Source of the DNA: Rheinheimera hassiensis
GTDB taxonomy: Bacteria > Pseudomonadota > Gammaproteobacteria > Enterobacterales > Alteromonadaceae
Reading direction: 5' to 3'
Assembly (NCBI RefSeq): GCF_022436675.1
Contig: NZ_JAKUJZ010000002.1
Coordinates: forward strand, 1 to 64,000
Length of the DNA stretch: 64,000 nt
Below the pieces are notes generated by a model. It did not search any database. It had not been told where the DNA came from and saw only the letters and a list, made by a program, of their open reading frames with translations. Position numbers and translations under genes: made by a program. This document shows positions 52,342-59,712 of the stretch, piece after piece (position 1 is the first letter of the stretch; each line of letters starts with the position of its first letter).

Positions 52342-53001
52342 GTGACTGAAGTTGACCCTATTAAACAGGCCAGCCCACAGCTGCTGCATGGTGCCTATAC
52401 AGCTTTGGCCTATGCCGGAACGCTGGCTGGTTACAGTTATGTGCATCAGGCGCTGGCTAATCCGCTGTTTGCCCGTTATCTACAGCATTTATTGCACTAT
52501 GAACTGGCAACGGCACCCATGCTGGCGGATACCGCAGCCGTGCTGCAGCAACTGGCCACAGTGGCGGACGAAAAAAGTTTACTGCAACTTACGCAAAACG
52601 GTTCACAGCAATTATTGCCCGGGATTCTGGCCACTGCAGAGCAGCGGCTGGCAACCGGGCAGGGCATTGAGGCGTTGTGTTTTACTCTGGCAGCCTGGCT
52701 GCGCTTTAGCATGGGGTTTGATGCTAAAGGCGATACGCTGGATGTGATTGATCCGTTGGCTGAGCGCTTGATGCAAATACGGCTGCAGCACTGGGATCAT
52801 ATCGACGAGCTGGTTGCACAGTATCTGCTGGTTACTCCGCTGTTTTCAGCTACGCTGCGCGACAATGCAGTGTTTCGCGACCGGCTAACCTACTGGCTAA
52901 GTTATATTTTGGCAAACGGCGTGGTAACGGCGCTGCAAACTTTAGTTTTGGAAGTGCAGGATTACTCAGCTGCGCCGCGTTTAGCCGGAGGACAAGTATG
53001 A
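52342..53001 (+). CDS. Mannitol-dehydrogenase C-terminal domain homologue without Rossmann domain
   Basis: 219 residues from GTG 52342, which has AGGAG eight bases upstream. A TTG at 52279 lies at the predicted transcript start and is unlikely. The whole protein matches the C-terminal helical domain of the mannitol dehydrogenase/fructuronate reductase family: LLHGAYTALAYAGTLAGYSYVHQALANP, NGSQQLLPGILATAEQRL, ALCFTLAAWLRFSMGFDAKGD and DVIDPLAERLMQ. No NAD-binding half exists upstream. In active members the catalytic set is K-x4-N-x2-H; here the aligned residues are Ser, His and Tyr. It overlaps thuA by four bases, so it is expressed and probably not an enzyme. Confidence 0.8.
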   Translation: MTEVDPIKQASPQLLHGAYTALAYAGTLAGYSYVHQALANPLFARYLQHLLHYELATAPMLADTAAVLQQLATVADEKSLLQLTQNGSQQLLPGILATAEQRLATGQGIEALCFTLAAWLRFSMGFDAKGDTLDVIDPLAERLMQIRLQHWDHIDELVAQYLLVTPLFSATLRDNAVFRDRLTYWLSYILANGVVTALQTLVLEVQDYSAAPRLAGGQV

Positions 53002-53801
53002 TTAAGGTTACGGTGTGGAATGAGTGCCGTCATGAAAAAGAAGACGCCGACGTGCAGGAAGTGTACCCCGAGACGATTGGTGGCTGTATTGTCGATAATT
53101 TAGCGCCCTACGGTTTTGATTTAACGCTGGCAACCTTAGACGACCCTGAACAAGGCTGGCCGGCAGAGCGTATTGAGCAAACTGAAGTGGCGATTTGGTG
53201 GGGCCACAGATACCACGATGAGCTGAGCGATGCACTGATTGATCAATTACAGGCGCGGGTATTGGCCGGTATGGGCTTGATAGTGCTACACAGCGGCCAT
53301 CATGCCAAGTTATTTAAACGGCTGATGGGCACCAGTTGTAACCTGAGCTGGCGTGAGGCAGAAGGCGGCGAACGGGAGCGGGTGTGGTGTCTGAAACCGT
53401 CGCATCCTATTGCTTATAATATTCCACCGCAAATTGAGCTGCCACAGTCAGAAATGTACGGTGAGCCTTTTGATATCCCTGAGCCGGACGAGCTGATTTT
53501 TAACTCCTGGTATCAGGGCGGTGAAGTACTGCGCAGTGGCTGTACCTTTCAGCGTGGGCGCGGGCGGATTTTTTTCTTCTCACCGGGACATGAAACCTTC
53601 CCGATTTACCGCAACCCACATATTATCCAAATTCTGGCCAATGCCATTCAGTGGGCGCATCAGCCGCATCAAAGTGGCTGGATGCTGGGCAACTGGGGCC
53701 GGCCGGTGCCATTGGAAGAGGGGGCACCGAAACAAACTTACTTTAAAAAGCCGCGTAAGTTGATGCTGGCGGAGAAGGCTGCGAAGAAGGCAGAAAAATA
53801 G
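52998..53801 (+). CDS. thuA: ThuA-family protein
   Basis: 267 residues, ATG overlapping the previous stop (ATGA). Glutamine-amidotransferase-like ThuA fold: IKVTVWNECRHEKEDADVQEVYP at the N-terminus, EVAIWWGHRYHDELSDALI, GMGLIVLHSGHHAKLFKRLMGT, MYGEPFDIPEPDELIFNSWY and GRIFFFSPGHETFPIYRNP. ThuA proteins act with Gfo/Idh/MocA oxidoreductases in trehalose and other 3-keto-sugar pathways, although the exact reaction is poorly defined. An oxidoreductase with the same operator type lies 2.3 kb downstream. Confidence 0.88.
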   Translation: MIKVTVWNECRHEKEDADVQEVYPETIGGCIVDNLAPYGFDLTLATLDDPEQGWPAERIEQTEVAIWWGHRYHDELSDALIDQLQARVLAGMGLIVLHSGHHAKLFKRLMGTSCNLSWREAEGGERERVWCLKPSHPIAYNIPPQIELPQSEMYGEPFDIPEPDELIFNSWYQGGEVLRSGCTFQRGRGRIFFFSPGHETFPIYRNPHIIQILANAIQWAHQPHQSGWMLGNWGRPVPLEEGAPKQTYFKKPRKLMLAEKAAKKAEK

Positions 53802-53837
53802 CCACGCCAGGATGGCGTACAAGTGACTTTGTAAAAC

Positions 53838-53862
53838 TTAATGGGTCAGAGCTTTGGCTCTG
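53838..53862 (+). repeat. 25-bp repeat with terminator hairpin, left copy
   Basis: Its exact reverse complement lies at 56113-56137. It contains CAGAGC-TTTG-GCTCTG, a hairpin followed by GCTTTT, so it can also end thuA transcription. Together the copies frame the ParA/PrlF segment. Confidence 0.78.
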
Positions 53863-54216
53863 GCTTTTATTGCTTTCAGCTTGTTCTCCCATAGTAAATG
53901 TATAGAAAATTACCCCATTTCTGTTGCCTGACACTTTATATAAGATTTCAGCATGGCTGAAATCTTCAGCTGCCGCGCATGAGTTTATTTAATAGCAACT
54001 CATGCGCCTTGCGACTAACTTTTCAGGTTAGACACACAATTAGGTGAGAGTGAACTAGTGATAAATTTTTATTAATTAGGCAATTTTTGTTTGATTCTGA
54101 TTTCTCGGAAAAAGGGCAGGCCTTAACCCTGAGAGATATTTCATACGCATTGACTAATACTGGGCTCTTATTGATATACTGTTTACATCGACACTTGGCT
54201 TGATGAGTAAACATTA
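53863..54216. other. Gene-free region with two stem-loops ahead of the ParA operon
   Basis: No credible gene on either strand; composition turns AT-rich. GATTTCAGC-ATG-GCTGAAATC at 53944-53964 is a perfect nine-pair hairpin. It is followed by GCGCATGAGTT (53975-53985) pairing with AACTCATGCGC (53997-54007), eleven pairs with an eleven-base loop. The ParA promoter should be in the last 150 bases. The paired hairpins could be a binding site for the partner protein, an RNA element or element-end repeats. Confidence 0.6.
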
Positions 54217-55170
54217 ATGGCGATAAAGATTTCCATAATTAACTTCAAGGGTGGGGTGGGTAAAACAACTCTTGCCTTTCATCTTGCTACTCATCTCGCC
54301 GAAAAAGCGAAGGTCTTGGTTGTAGACATTGACCATCAATCTAGCATGTCCATAGCTCTACTCGGAGGTACATTGTGGGAAGAATGCAGGAACTCCGGAA
54401 AGACGTGTAACCGAATTTTTGAGTCTTTCTGTAACCGAAAAATATCTATGCCGGGTCCAGAGATTATCATTGGTAATGTTCTCCATCAAAGACAGCCTAA
54501 TTACAATCTCTATCCAAACCTTGATCTTTTGCCTGCTCAATTTGAACTGGACGACACTGAAATCGAGATGGCATCCACTACGATGGGAGGACCTACGGTC
54601 TCTGAGTGGACGAAGAGGACATTGTTGGCGGAATGGCTAGACGCAGTAGAAGCAAACACGAAATACGACTATATCGTTTTTGACTGTCCTCCGGCGACTA
54701 AGCTGGTAAGCCAAAATGCTCTCGCTGCAAGCGACTACTTTGTAATACCTGTGATACCAGACGAGTTATCGAGTCGAGGCGTTACTCACTTCAAGAATCT
54801 GGTCACCGAAAAAATCGATAAGAAACTCGCTTTTCTTAAAGATGCGGCAGGCATTACTGCAAACGATGTCCCCAAAGCCTTCGTTCCAACAACTAAATTA
54901 GCTGGCATTGTTCCATTCATGGCAAAGACTGCCGGGAATGCTGCTTCTGGGCTAACTAATATACATACCGAGCAAATTGCAGCACTGAGAAAACAATGGA
55001 AAAGTGATGTCCTTAAATCTGTTGTGAAGCACTTAACAGGTGTTCCAGAATCAATAAATGCTGGTTGGCCGGTATGGAACCAGCAAGGCATCCAGGCAAA
55101 CGTATCGGATCAGGTTGTAAGTATGATGCAAGAAGTTTGTGTCGAAATTGAAAGCAGGATAAAGCAGTGA
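54217..55170 (+). CDS. ParA/Soj-type partition ATPase
   Basis: 317 residues from ATG 54217. Deviant Walker A KGGVGKTTLAFHLATHLA starts near residue 11, with both lysines of the ParA family. Walker A' is VLVVDIDHQSSMSIALLGG. Walker B is YDYIVFDCPPATKLVSQNAL, followed by YFVIPVIPDELSSRGVTHF. No N-terminal DNA-binding extension, as in Soj-type and McdA-type proteins. Such ATPases position cargo on the nucleoid through a small partner. The next gene overlaps by four bases and is the probable partner. No ParB-like protein is nearby. Codon style and low GC differ from flanking catabolic genes. Confidence 0.9.
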   Translation: MAIKISIINFKGGVGKTTLAFHLATHLAEKAKVLVVDIDHQSSMSIALLGGTLWEECRNSGKTCNRIFESFCNRKISMPGPEIIIGNVLHQRQPNYNLYPNLDLLPAQFELDDTEIEMASTTMGGPTVSEWTKRTLLAEWLDAVEANTKYDYIVFDCPPATKLVSQNALAASDYFVIPVIPDELSSRGVTHFKNLVTEKIDKKLAFLKDAAGITANDVPKAFVPTTKLAGIVPFMAKTAGNAASGLTNIHTEQIAALRKQWKSDVLKSVVKHLTGVPESINAGWPVWNQQGIQANVSDQVVSMMQEVCVEIESRIKQ

Positions 55171-55628
55171 AAAGCAGAGAAGTTAAAAATGATGAGATCA
55201 GACCGAATTTTCAACAGTTGGTCAAATCAGTTAACAACACTTTGCGAGGATTACAAATCGCTGATGCTGATCCTGCGCTGCTATTAGCCTATCAGAAGTT
55301 GCTTGACCATCTGAATAGTTGCAACCCAGAGCTTTTAAATCAAATATTCGGCTCATCTTTCTCTGCGAAACGAGAGGCTCGGAGAGCTCGAATCAGCATG
55401 TCGGATAGCGAGATTCATAAACTCAGCAATGAGGATTTAGAAAAACTTTTGGCTTTGGAAGATTCTACAAAAGTGCAGCTGGCTAAAATTGCTGAAATTC
55501 GATTCAGTGTCACAAAAGGGACTATTTCAAAACTATCGAAGGAGGCATTGCGCTTAAAACTTCAGAATCTTATTGATAACGAGAAAACACACCAAGCAAT
55601 AGGAAGGGTCGCACGTAGTTCAAGTTGA
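55167..55628 (+). CDS. Putative partner of the ParA ATPase, unknown family
   Basis: 153 residues, ATGA overlap with the ATPase gene. It is highly charged and mostly helical, with no signal or membrane segment. An N-terminal basic stretch (MKSREVKNDEIRPNFQQLVK) could stimulate ATPase activity, as the basic N-termini of ParB-like partners do. A middle segment has AKREARRARISMSDSEIHKLSNEDLEKLLALED, and the end is ISKLSKEALRLKLQNLIDNEKTHQAIGRVA. No helix-turn-helix or ParB motif is seen. The function is unknown; coupling to ParA is the main evidence for its role. Confidence 0.7.
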   Translation: MKSREVKNDEIRPNFQQLVKSVNNTLRGLQIADADPALLLAYQKLLDHLNSCNPELLNQIFGSSFSAKREARRARISMSDSEIHKLSNEDLEKLLALEDSTKVQLAKIAEIRFSVTKGTISKLSKEALRLKLQNLIDNEKTHQAIGRVARSSS

Positions 55629-55711
55629 AAAGTGTAACGAATGTAGTAGGCGCAATTTTATCGCTCGCCCGAAATTGCTTTAGAGTATGAGATTCACACA
55701 GGAGATCAGAG

Positions 55712-56032
55712 ATGCCTGCCATACATCAGCTTGCGACCCTTACCTCTAAAGGCCAGATCACCCTGCCTAAACACATCCGGCAAGCACTGGGAGTTGATAT
55801 AGGCGGTAAGATTGCGTTTGATTTGCATGAAGATGGCAATATTACCGTGCGCCGGGCAGAGCACGAACATCAGGATCCGGCTATCGGCGCTTTTCTTAAT
55901 CTGTTAACGCAGGACATTCAGGCAGGCAAACATATTCAGTCTCTTCCTGCTGAATTAGTTCAGGCTATGGAAAAGCAATCCTTGTATAAAGCCTGTCTGG
56001 ACGACAGTATTGATGGCGATGTTGTTATCTGA
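55712..56032 (+). CDS. prlF: Orphan PrlF/SohA-type AbrB antitoxin
   Basis: 106 residues. N-terminal SpoVT/AbrB swapped-hairpin domain (ATLTSKGQITLPKHIRQALGV, then GGKIAFDLHEDGNITVRRA) followed by the PrlF-specific part (DPAIGAFLNLLTQDIQAGKHIQSLP). PrlF normally precedes and neutralises the YhaV ribonuclease. Only 108 bases follow before the convergent oxidoreductase, and no YhaV is there. It may protect against YhaV toxins elsewhere, regulate its own locus, or be a leftover. Confidence 0.82.
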   Translation: MPAIHQLATLTSKGQITLPKHIRQALGVDIGGKIAFDLHEDGNITVRRAEHEHQDPAIGAFLNLLTQDIQAGKHIQSLPAELVQAMEKQSLYKACLDDSIDGDVVI

Positions 56033-56112
56033 TTTATCAATGATTTGCAGCAATGGGTTACAGCGTGATGACCAGAGTCTGTAAGCCGTTATCTAACTAA
56101 CAATCATGAGGT

Positions 56113-56137
56113 CAGAGCCAAAGCTCTGACCCATTAA
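56113..56137 (-). repeat. 25-bp repeat with terminator hairpin, right copy
   Basis: Exact reverse complement of 53838-53862, within a perfect 22-base hairpin GGTCAGAGC-CAAA-GCTCTGACC at 56110-56131. It lies just after the oxidoreductase stop on the minus strand and can terminate that gene. Confidence 0.78.
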
Positions 56138-56140
56138 TTT

Positions 56141-57130
56141 TTATAGCGTTACCGGCACGCCATGCTGGCTGGCGGATAATTTTATCGCATCCCATAACTG
56201 GGCCATGCGCAGGCCTTGTTGGACGTCGGATGGGTTTTCTATTTCGCCGTTACGACTTTGCATAAATACATTCATCAGGTTGTTGGCGGCTTCTTGATCT
56301 TTACGTACCACGTTACCCTGTGCATCCTCTATTTCCATCCAGCGGCCCCAGGCGCAAATGCGCACTATGGCTTGTGGGAAGAAGCACTCGATACGGGATA
56401 CACAGCGGATGCTGCGGCCGCAGGCATGCAGGTTAAACAGGGTGCCGTCATTTAATTCGCCTGAAACGCTTGTCACTACATCCACCGGAAAGCCGTGGTT
56501 ATGCATAATGGCGCTGATGCGGGAGAAGGGTTTACTGGTGATTTTAGATACCGTGTTCATCATATGGGCGCCGGTATCAAACATAAAACCGCCGCCGGAA
56601 ATTTCAGGTACTTGTTTCCAGTGGCCTTGGTATTTGTCGGCCCAGTCTTCCCAAATTGCTGCATTAATGCTAACTAAAGCGCCGTATTTTTGGTTGGCAA
56701 TGGCATCTTTCAGCTCTTGCACCAGCGGTGATAAACCGCCCTGATAAGCCACCACCAGAGTTTTAGCGGATTTTTGCTGTGCAGCCGCTAAAGCTTCAGC
56801 TTCAGCCACACTGGTTACCATAGGTTTTTCCAGCAGTACGTCCAACCCTAACTCCAGCGCCAGCAAGGCTTGTTCGGCGTGATTGGCATGCGGAGTACAG
56901 ATATAGACGGCATCCAGTTGCTGGTGCTGGTCTTTTAACAACGTTTGCCAGCTATCAAAACAGAGTGGGGCAGTTTTGCCTGCTTCAGCTGCGATGTGGC
57001 AGACGTTGTCCATGGCTTTACCATTGGGGTCCATCACGCCAAGCAACTGAATATCAGAACGCACTATCCAGGTTTGAATATATTGAGTGGCTTTGGTGCC
57101 ACAGCCGATAATTGCCAGTTTTAATTCCAC
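56141..57130 (-). CDS. Gfo/Idh/MocA-family oxidoreductase
   Basis: 329 residues from GTG 57130, which has GGGAG six bases upstream; the longer frame from 57193 adds residues with no family match. Rossmann start KLAIIGCGTKATQYI, then AVYICTPHANHAEQALLALELGLDVLLEKPMV with the catalytic Lys of EKP. The substrate domain has GGGFMFDTGAHMMNTVS, containing the D-x-x-x-H pair. Members oxidise sugar or inositol hydroxyls. The shared CCGG operator and the ThuA gene upstream point to a keto-sugar pathway; inositol dehydrogenase is possible but unproven. Confidence 0.87.
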   Translation of the reverse strand: MELKLAIIGCGTKATQYIQTWIVRSDIQLLGVMDPNGKAMDNVCHIAAEAGKTAPLCFDSWQTLLKDQHQQLDAVYICTPHANHAEQALLALELGLDVLLEKPMVTSVAEAEALAAAQQKSAKTLVVAYQGGLSPLVQELKDAIANQKYGALVSINAAIWEDWADKYQGHWKQVPEISGGGFMFDTGAHMMNTVSKITSKPFSRISAIMHNHGFPVDVVTSVSGELNDGTLFNLHACGRSIRCVSRIECFFPQAIVRICAWGRWMEIEDAQGNVVRKDQEAANNLMNVFMQSRNGEIENPSDVQQGLRMAQLWDAIKLSASQHGVPVTL

Positions 57131-57300
57131 TTCGCTCTCCCAGATGCTGCAAGGATAGTTGCCATTGCACGGCAGCATCATTTTGTCGTGCATTGCTGAT
57201 CAAATTCTGCGCTTTATGCATTAGCCTGCAACACCTGTTGTTACACAATCTGCCTTAGATTAGTGCGCTTTGCTATGCCTAACTGCACCATTAAATTGCA

Positions 57301-57330
57301 TATTGACACCGGTGTCAATAAGCGTATTAT
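57301..57330. promoter_or_regulatory. CCGG-type LacI operator with divergent promoters
   Basis: TATTGACACCGGTGTCAATA (57301-57320) is a perfect 20-bp palindrome. On the plus strand TTGACA (57303-57308), a 16-base spacer and TATTAT (57325-57330) face the ABC operon. On the minus strand TTGACA with 17 bases to TTTAAT (57295-57290) faces the oxidoreductase. The rest of the 316-base gap 57131-57446 shows nothing else. Confidence 0.78.
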
Positions 57331-57446
57331 CAAAACAGACAGGGTAATTAGTACAAAAAATAGTCGTGTTAGTGTAGCTCCTCAGGGGCACAGATAACCG
57401 GCAAACAGAAATGCACTAAAGTGCAACAAAATTAAAGAGCTAGACT

Positions 57447-58832
57447 ATGAGCTGGACGACTAAATCTCTGGTACTGCTGCCTTTGGGTGCAGTGCTCGTC
57501 GCAGCTGTTGGCTGGTGGTGGGGGGAGTCTCCATCAGCTCAACGGCAAGATCTGCCCACGCTGGTAATTGCTGAACACCGTACTGCACGGATACAGGCAT
57601 TACAGCAGCTAAAACCGGCACTTGAGGCCGAATTGGGTGTGTACCTGAAAATAGTGGAATATCCGGCACCGCCGCAGGATTATTTCACTAAGCTGGTGAC
57701 TGAACTACGCGCTGGCAATGCGCCCGATGTGTTTACTATTCCCCGTGATTTACAAATGGACGATCTGGCTGCTGCCGGATATCTGGCCAACCTTACAGAC
57801 GCTGTTGAACAGTGGCCTGGGTATCAGCATTTGCCTGAGCTGGTTAAACAGCTAACCCGTGCCAGCTTTGATGAGCAGGTGTATGTGGTGCCTTCTATCG
57901 TGGCGGTAGAACAACTGTACTACCGGCATGATTTACTGACGGCAGCAGGTATCAGCACCGCACAGCCGCAAAGCTGGCAGGATTTACTGTCACGCAGCCA
58001 GCAAATTAAACAGCAACTGGGCCAGTACCCGTTGTTAATTCCAGCGGGGCTAACCTGGGGCATGGGTAGCTATACCGAAGGCTTTCGCTATTTACTGGCC
58101 AGCTTCAGCGATTACCAGTTACTGAATGTGGATAATCAGTATGTGTTGGCAGGTGAGGCGGTGCGTGCGTCCTTTGATTTTTACCAAACCCTGGTACAAC
58201 AACAGTTGATGCCGGTAAAACCCTTACTTAACCCTGAACCCTGGGTTATCCCGAAATATGAAATGTTTCCCAAAGGCCAGTTGCTGATTACCACCTGTGG
58301 TAGCTGGTGCAAAGTATTCGACTGGGGGCCGGACAGCCGTAACCCGATCCCTAATGTGGACAAGGCAGTGCAAACCTGGAAATTTCCCAGTGCCGATGGT
58401 GGCGAGCCTTTTGCGTTGGCCTCGGTAGTGTATTCCTGGGGCGTTAATGCTAAATCACGCCAGCAGCAACTGGCACAGCAACTGGTGCTGGCGCTGGGCG
58501 AGGTTGATGTGGCGCTGGTTTATGCAGAAAAATTGGGCAATGTGCCGGCCCGTCTGGACGCGGCGCAGCATCCGGGTTTTGCGGCGCTGGGCAGCCGGAT
58601 GGAAGATCATGCGTTGTTACCGCAAGCGCGTGCGCTGCGCACTACGGTGGGTGCCAATGCGATGATGGCCGGCGTAGCGCAAGCCTCTGAAGCTGTGCTT
58701 ACCGGCCGTTCAGACGCCGGCCAGGCGCAACAACAACTGATTGATTATGTAACCAATGTATTAGGTGATCAGCAGGTAAAGCCACAGCTGACGGTGGCAG
58801 CGCTGCCAAAAGGAGGTAAGCAGCATGATTAA
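57447..58832 (+). CDS. ABC transporter sugar-binding protein (family 1)
   Basis: 461 residues. N-terminal hydrophobic segment (SLVLLPLGAVLVAAVGWWWGE) acts as signal or anchor; no lipobox is seen. The mature part has the family-1 pattern: ELRAGNAPDVFTIPRDLQMDDLAAAGYLANLT, YVVPSIVAVEQLYYRHDLLTAAGI and LTWGMGSYTEGFRYLLASF. It captures a sugar or polyol in the periplasm for the permeases that follow. It overlaps the first permease by eight bases. Confidence 0.87.
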   Translation: MSWTTKSLVLLPLGAVLVAAVGWWWGESPSAQRQDLPTLVIAEHRTARIQALQQLKPALEAELGVYLKIVEYPAPPQDYFTKLVTELRAGNAPDVFTIPRDLQMDDLAAAGYLANLTDAVEQWPGYQHLPELVKQLTRASFDEQVYVVPSIVAVEQLYYRHDLLTAAGISTAQPQSWQDLLSRSQQIKQQLGQYPLLIPAGLTWGMGSYTEGFRYLLASFSDYQLLNVDNQYVLAGEAVRASFDFYQTLVQQQLMPVKPLLNPEPWVIPKYEMFPKGQLLITTCGSWCKVFDWGPDSRNPIPNVDKAVQTWKFPSADGGEPFALASVVYSWGVNAKSRQQQLAQQLVLALGEVDVALVYAEKLGNVPARLDAAQHPGFAALGSRMEDHALLPQARALRTTVGANAMMAGVAQASEAVLTGRSDAGQAQQQLIDYVTNVLGDQQVKPQLTVAALPKGGKQHD

Positions 58833-59712
58833 ACTGACTTACGAAAACCGCCGTCAGCTTGGTTACCGTTTTATGATGGCTCCGGCTTTATTGCTGATGG
58901 CGGCTTTTATTGTATTTCCAGCCTTTTATGCTTTTAGCTTAAGCCTTACTGACGATGCTTTACTGGGTTTTGCTGCGCAAGAATCTTCTTTTGTTGGCCT
59001 GCGCAATTTCAGCCGTTTATTTGGTGATCCGCTGTTTTGGAACTCACTGAAAGTGACATTGATTTTTGTCATTGGCTCTGCCGTTATCGGCCAGTTTGTG
59101 CTGGGGTTTTTATCTGCCCTGGCGCTACAACGGCCGGTACGTTATAAGCCCATTTTTAATGCCATTATCTGCCTGCCCAATGCCGTGCCGGAAATGGTAG
59201 TGGGCTTTTTATGGATCTCAATGTTTGCCAGCGGTGAGTACGGTACATTAAATCGTTTTGTTGCCTGGTTTGGTGTCGATCCGCAGCAATGGCTGTATAC
59301 CTTCCCGCTACTGTCGATCATTATCGTCAATACCTGGCGCGGTATTGCCTTCGCCATGATCTTGTTAACGTCGGGTTTAGCGGCAATCCCTAAAGATATT
59401 TATGAAGCGGCGAGGGTTGATGGTGCTACTGATACCCAGGTGTTTTGGCGTATTACTGTGCCCATGATGATGCCTACAATCTTCCTCTATATGTTTATTT
59501 CTACGGTAACCACCTTTGCTATTTTCGGCTTGGTGTACACCCTTAGCCGCGGTGGACCTGCTAACAGCACCGAAATACTGGGTATTTATATTTACAATCA
59601 GTCGTTTACTGCATTTCAACTGGGCTATGGTGCCGCTGTGGCTGTGGTGAGTTTAGTGGTGTCGATGATCCTTGGGATTATTTATGTTAAAGCCCTGAAG
59701 GTGGAGGTTTAG
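58825..59712 (+). CDS. ABC transporter permease 1 (MalF/UgpA type)
   Basis: 295 residues with six transmembrane helices. Opening LGYRFMMAPALLLMAAFIVFPAFYAFSLSLTD is typical of the sugar-permease family, and the EAA loop is IPKDIYEAARVDGATDTQVFWRITVPMMMP, which contacts the ATPase. GGAGG upstream inside the binding-protein gene. Forms a heterodimer with the next product. Confidence 0.92.
   Translation: MIKLTYENRRQLGYRFMMAPALLLMAAFIVFPAFYAFSLSLTDDALLGFAAQESSFVGLRNFSRLFGDPLFWNSLKVTLIFVIGSAVIGQFVLGFLSALALQRPVRYKPIFNAIICLPNAVPEMVVGFLWISMFASGEYGTLNRFVAWFGVDPQQWLYTFPLLSIIIVNTWRGIAFAMILLTSGLAAIPKDIYEAARVDGATDTQVFWRITVPMMMPTIFLYMFISTVTTFAIFGLVYTLSRGGPANSTEILGIYIYNQSFTAFQLGYGAAVAVVSLVVSMILGIIYVKALKVEV

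Noticed and set aside
54217-55628. Plasmid-type parABS partition locus
   Set aside because: The ATPase is real, but the partner shows no ParB CTPase motif (GERRxR) or helix-turn-helix and no iteron-like origin is nearby, so a plasmid origin is not supported.
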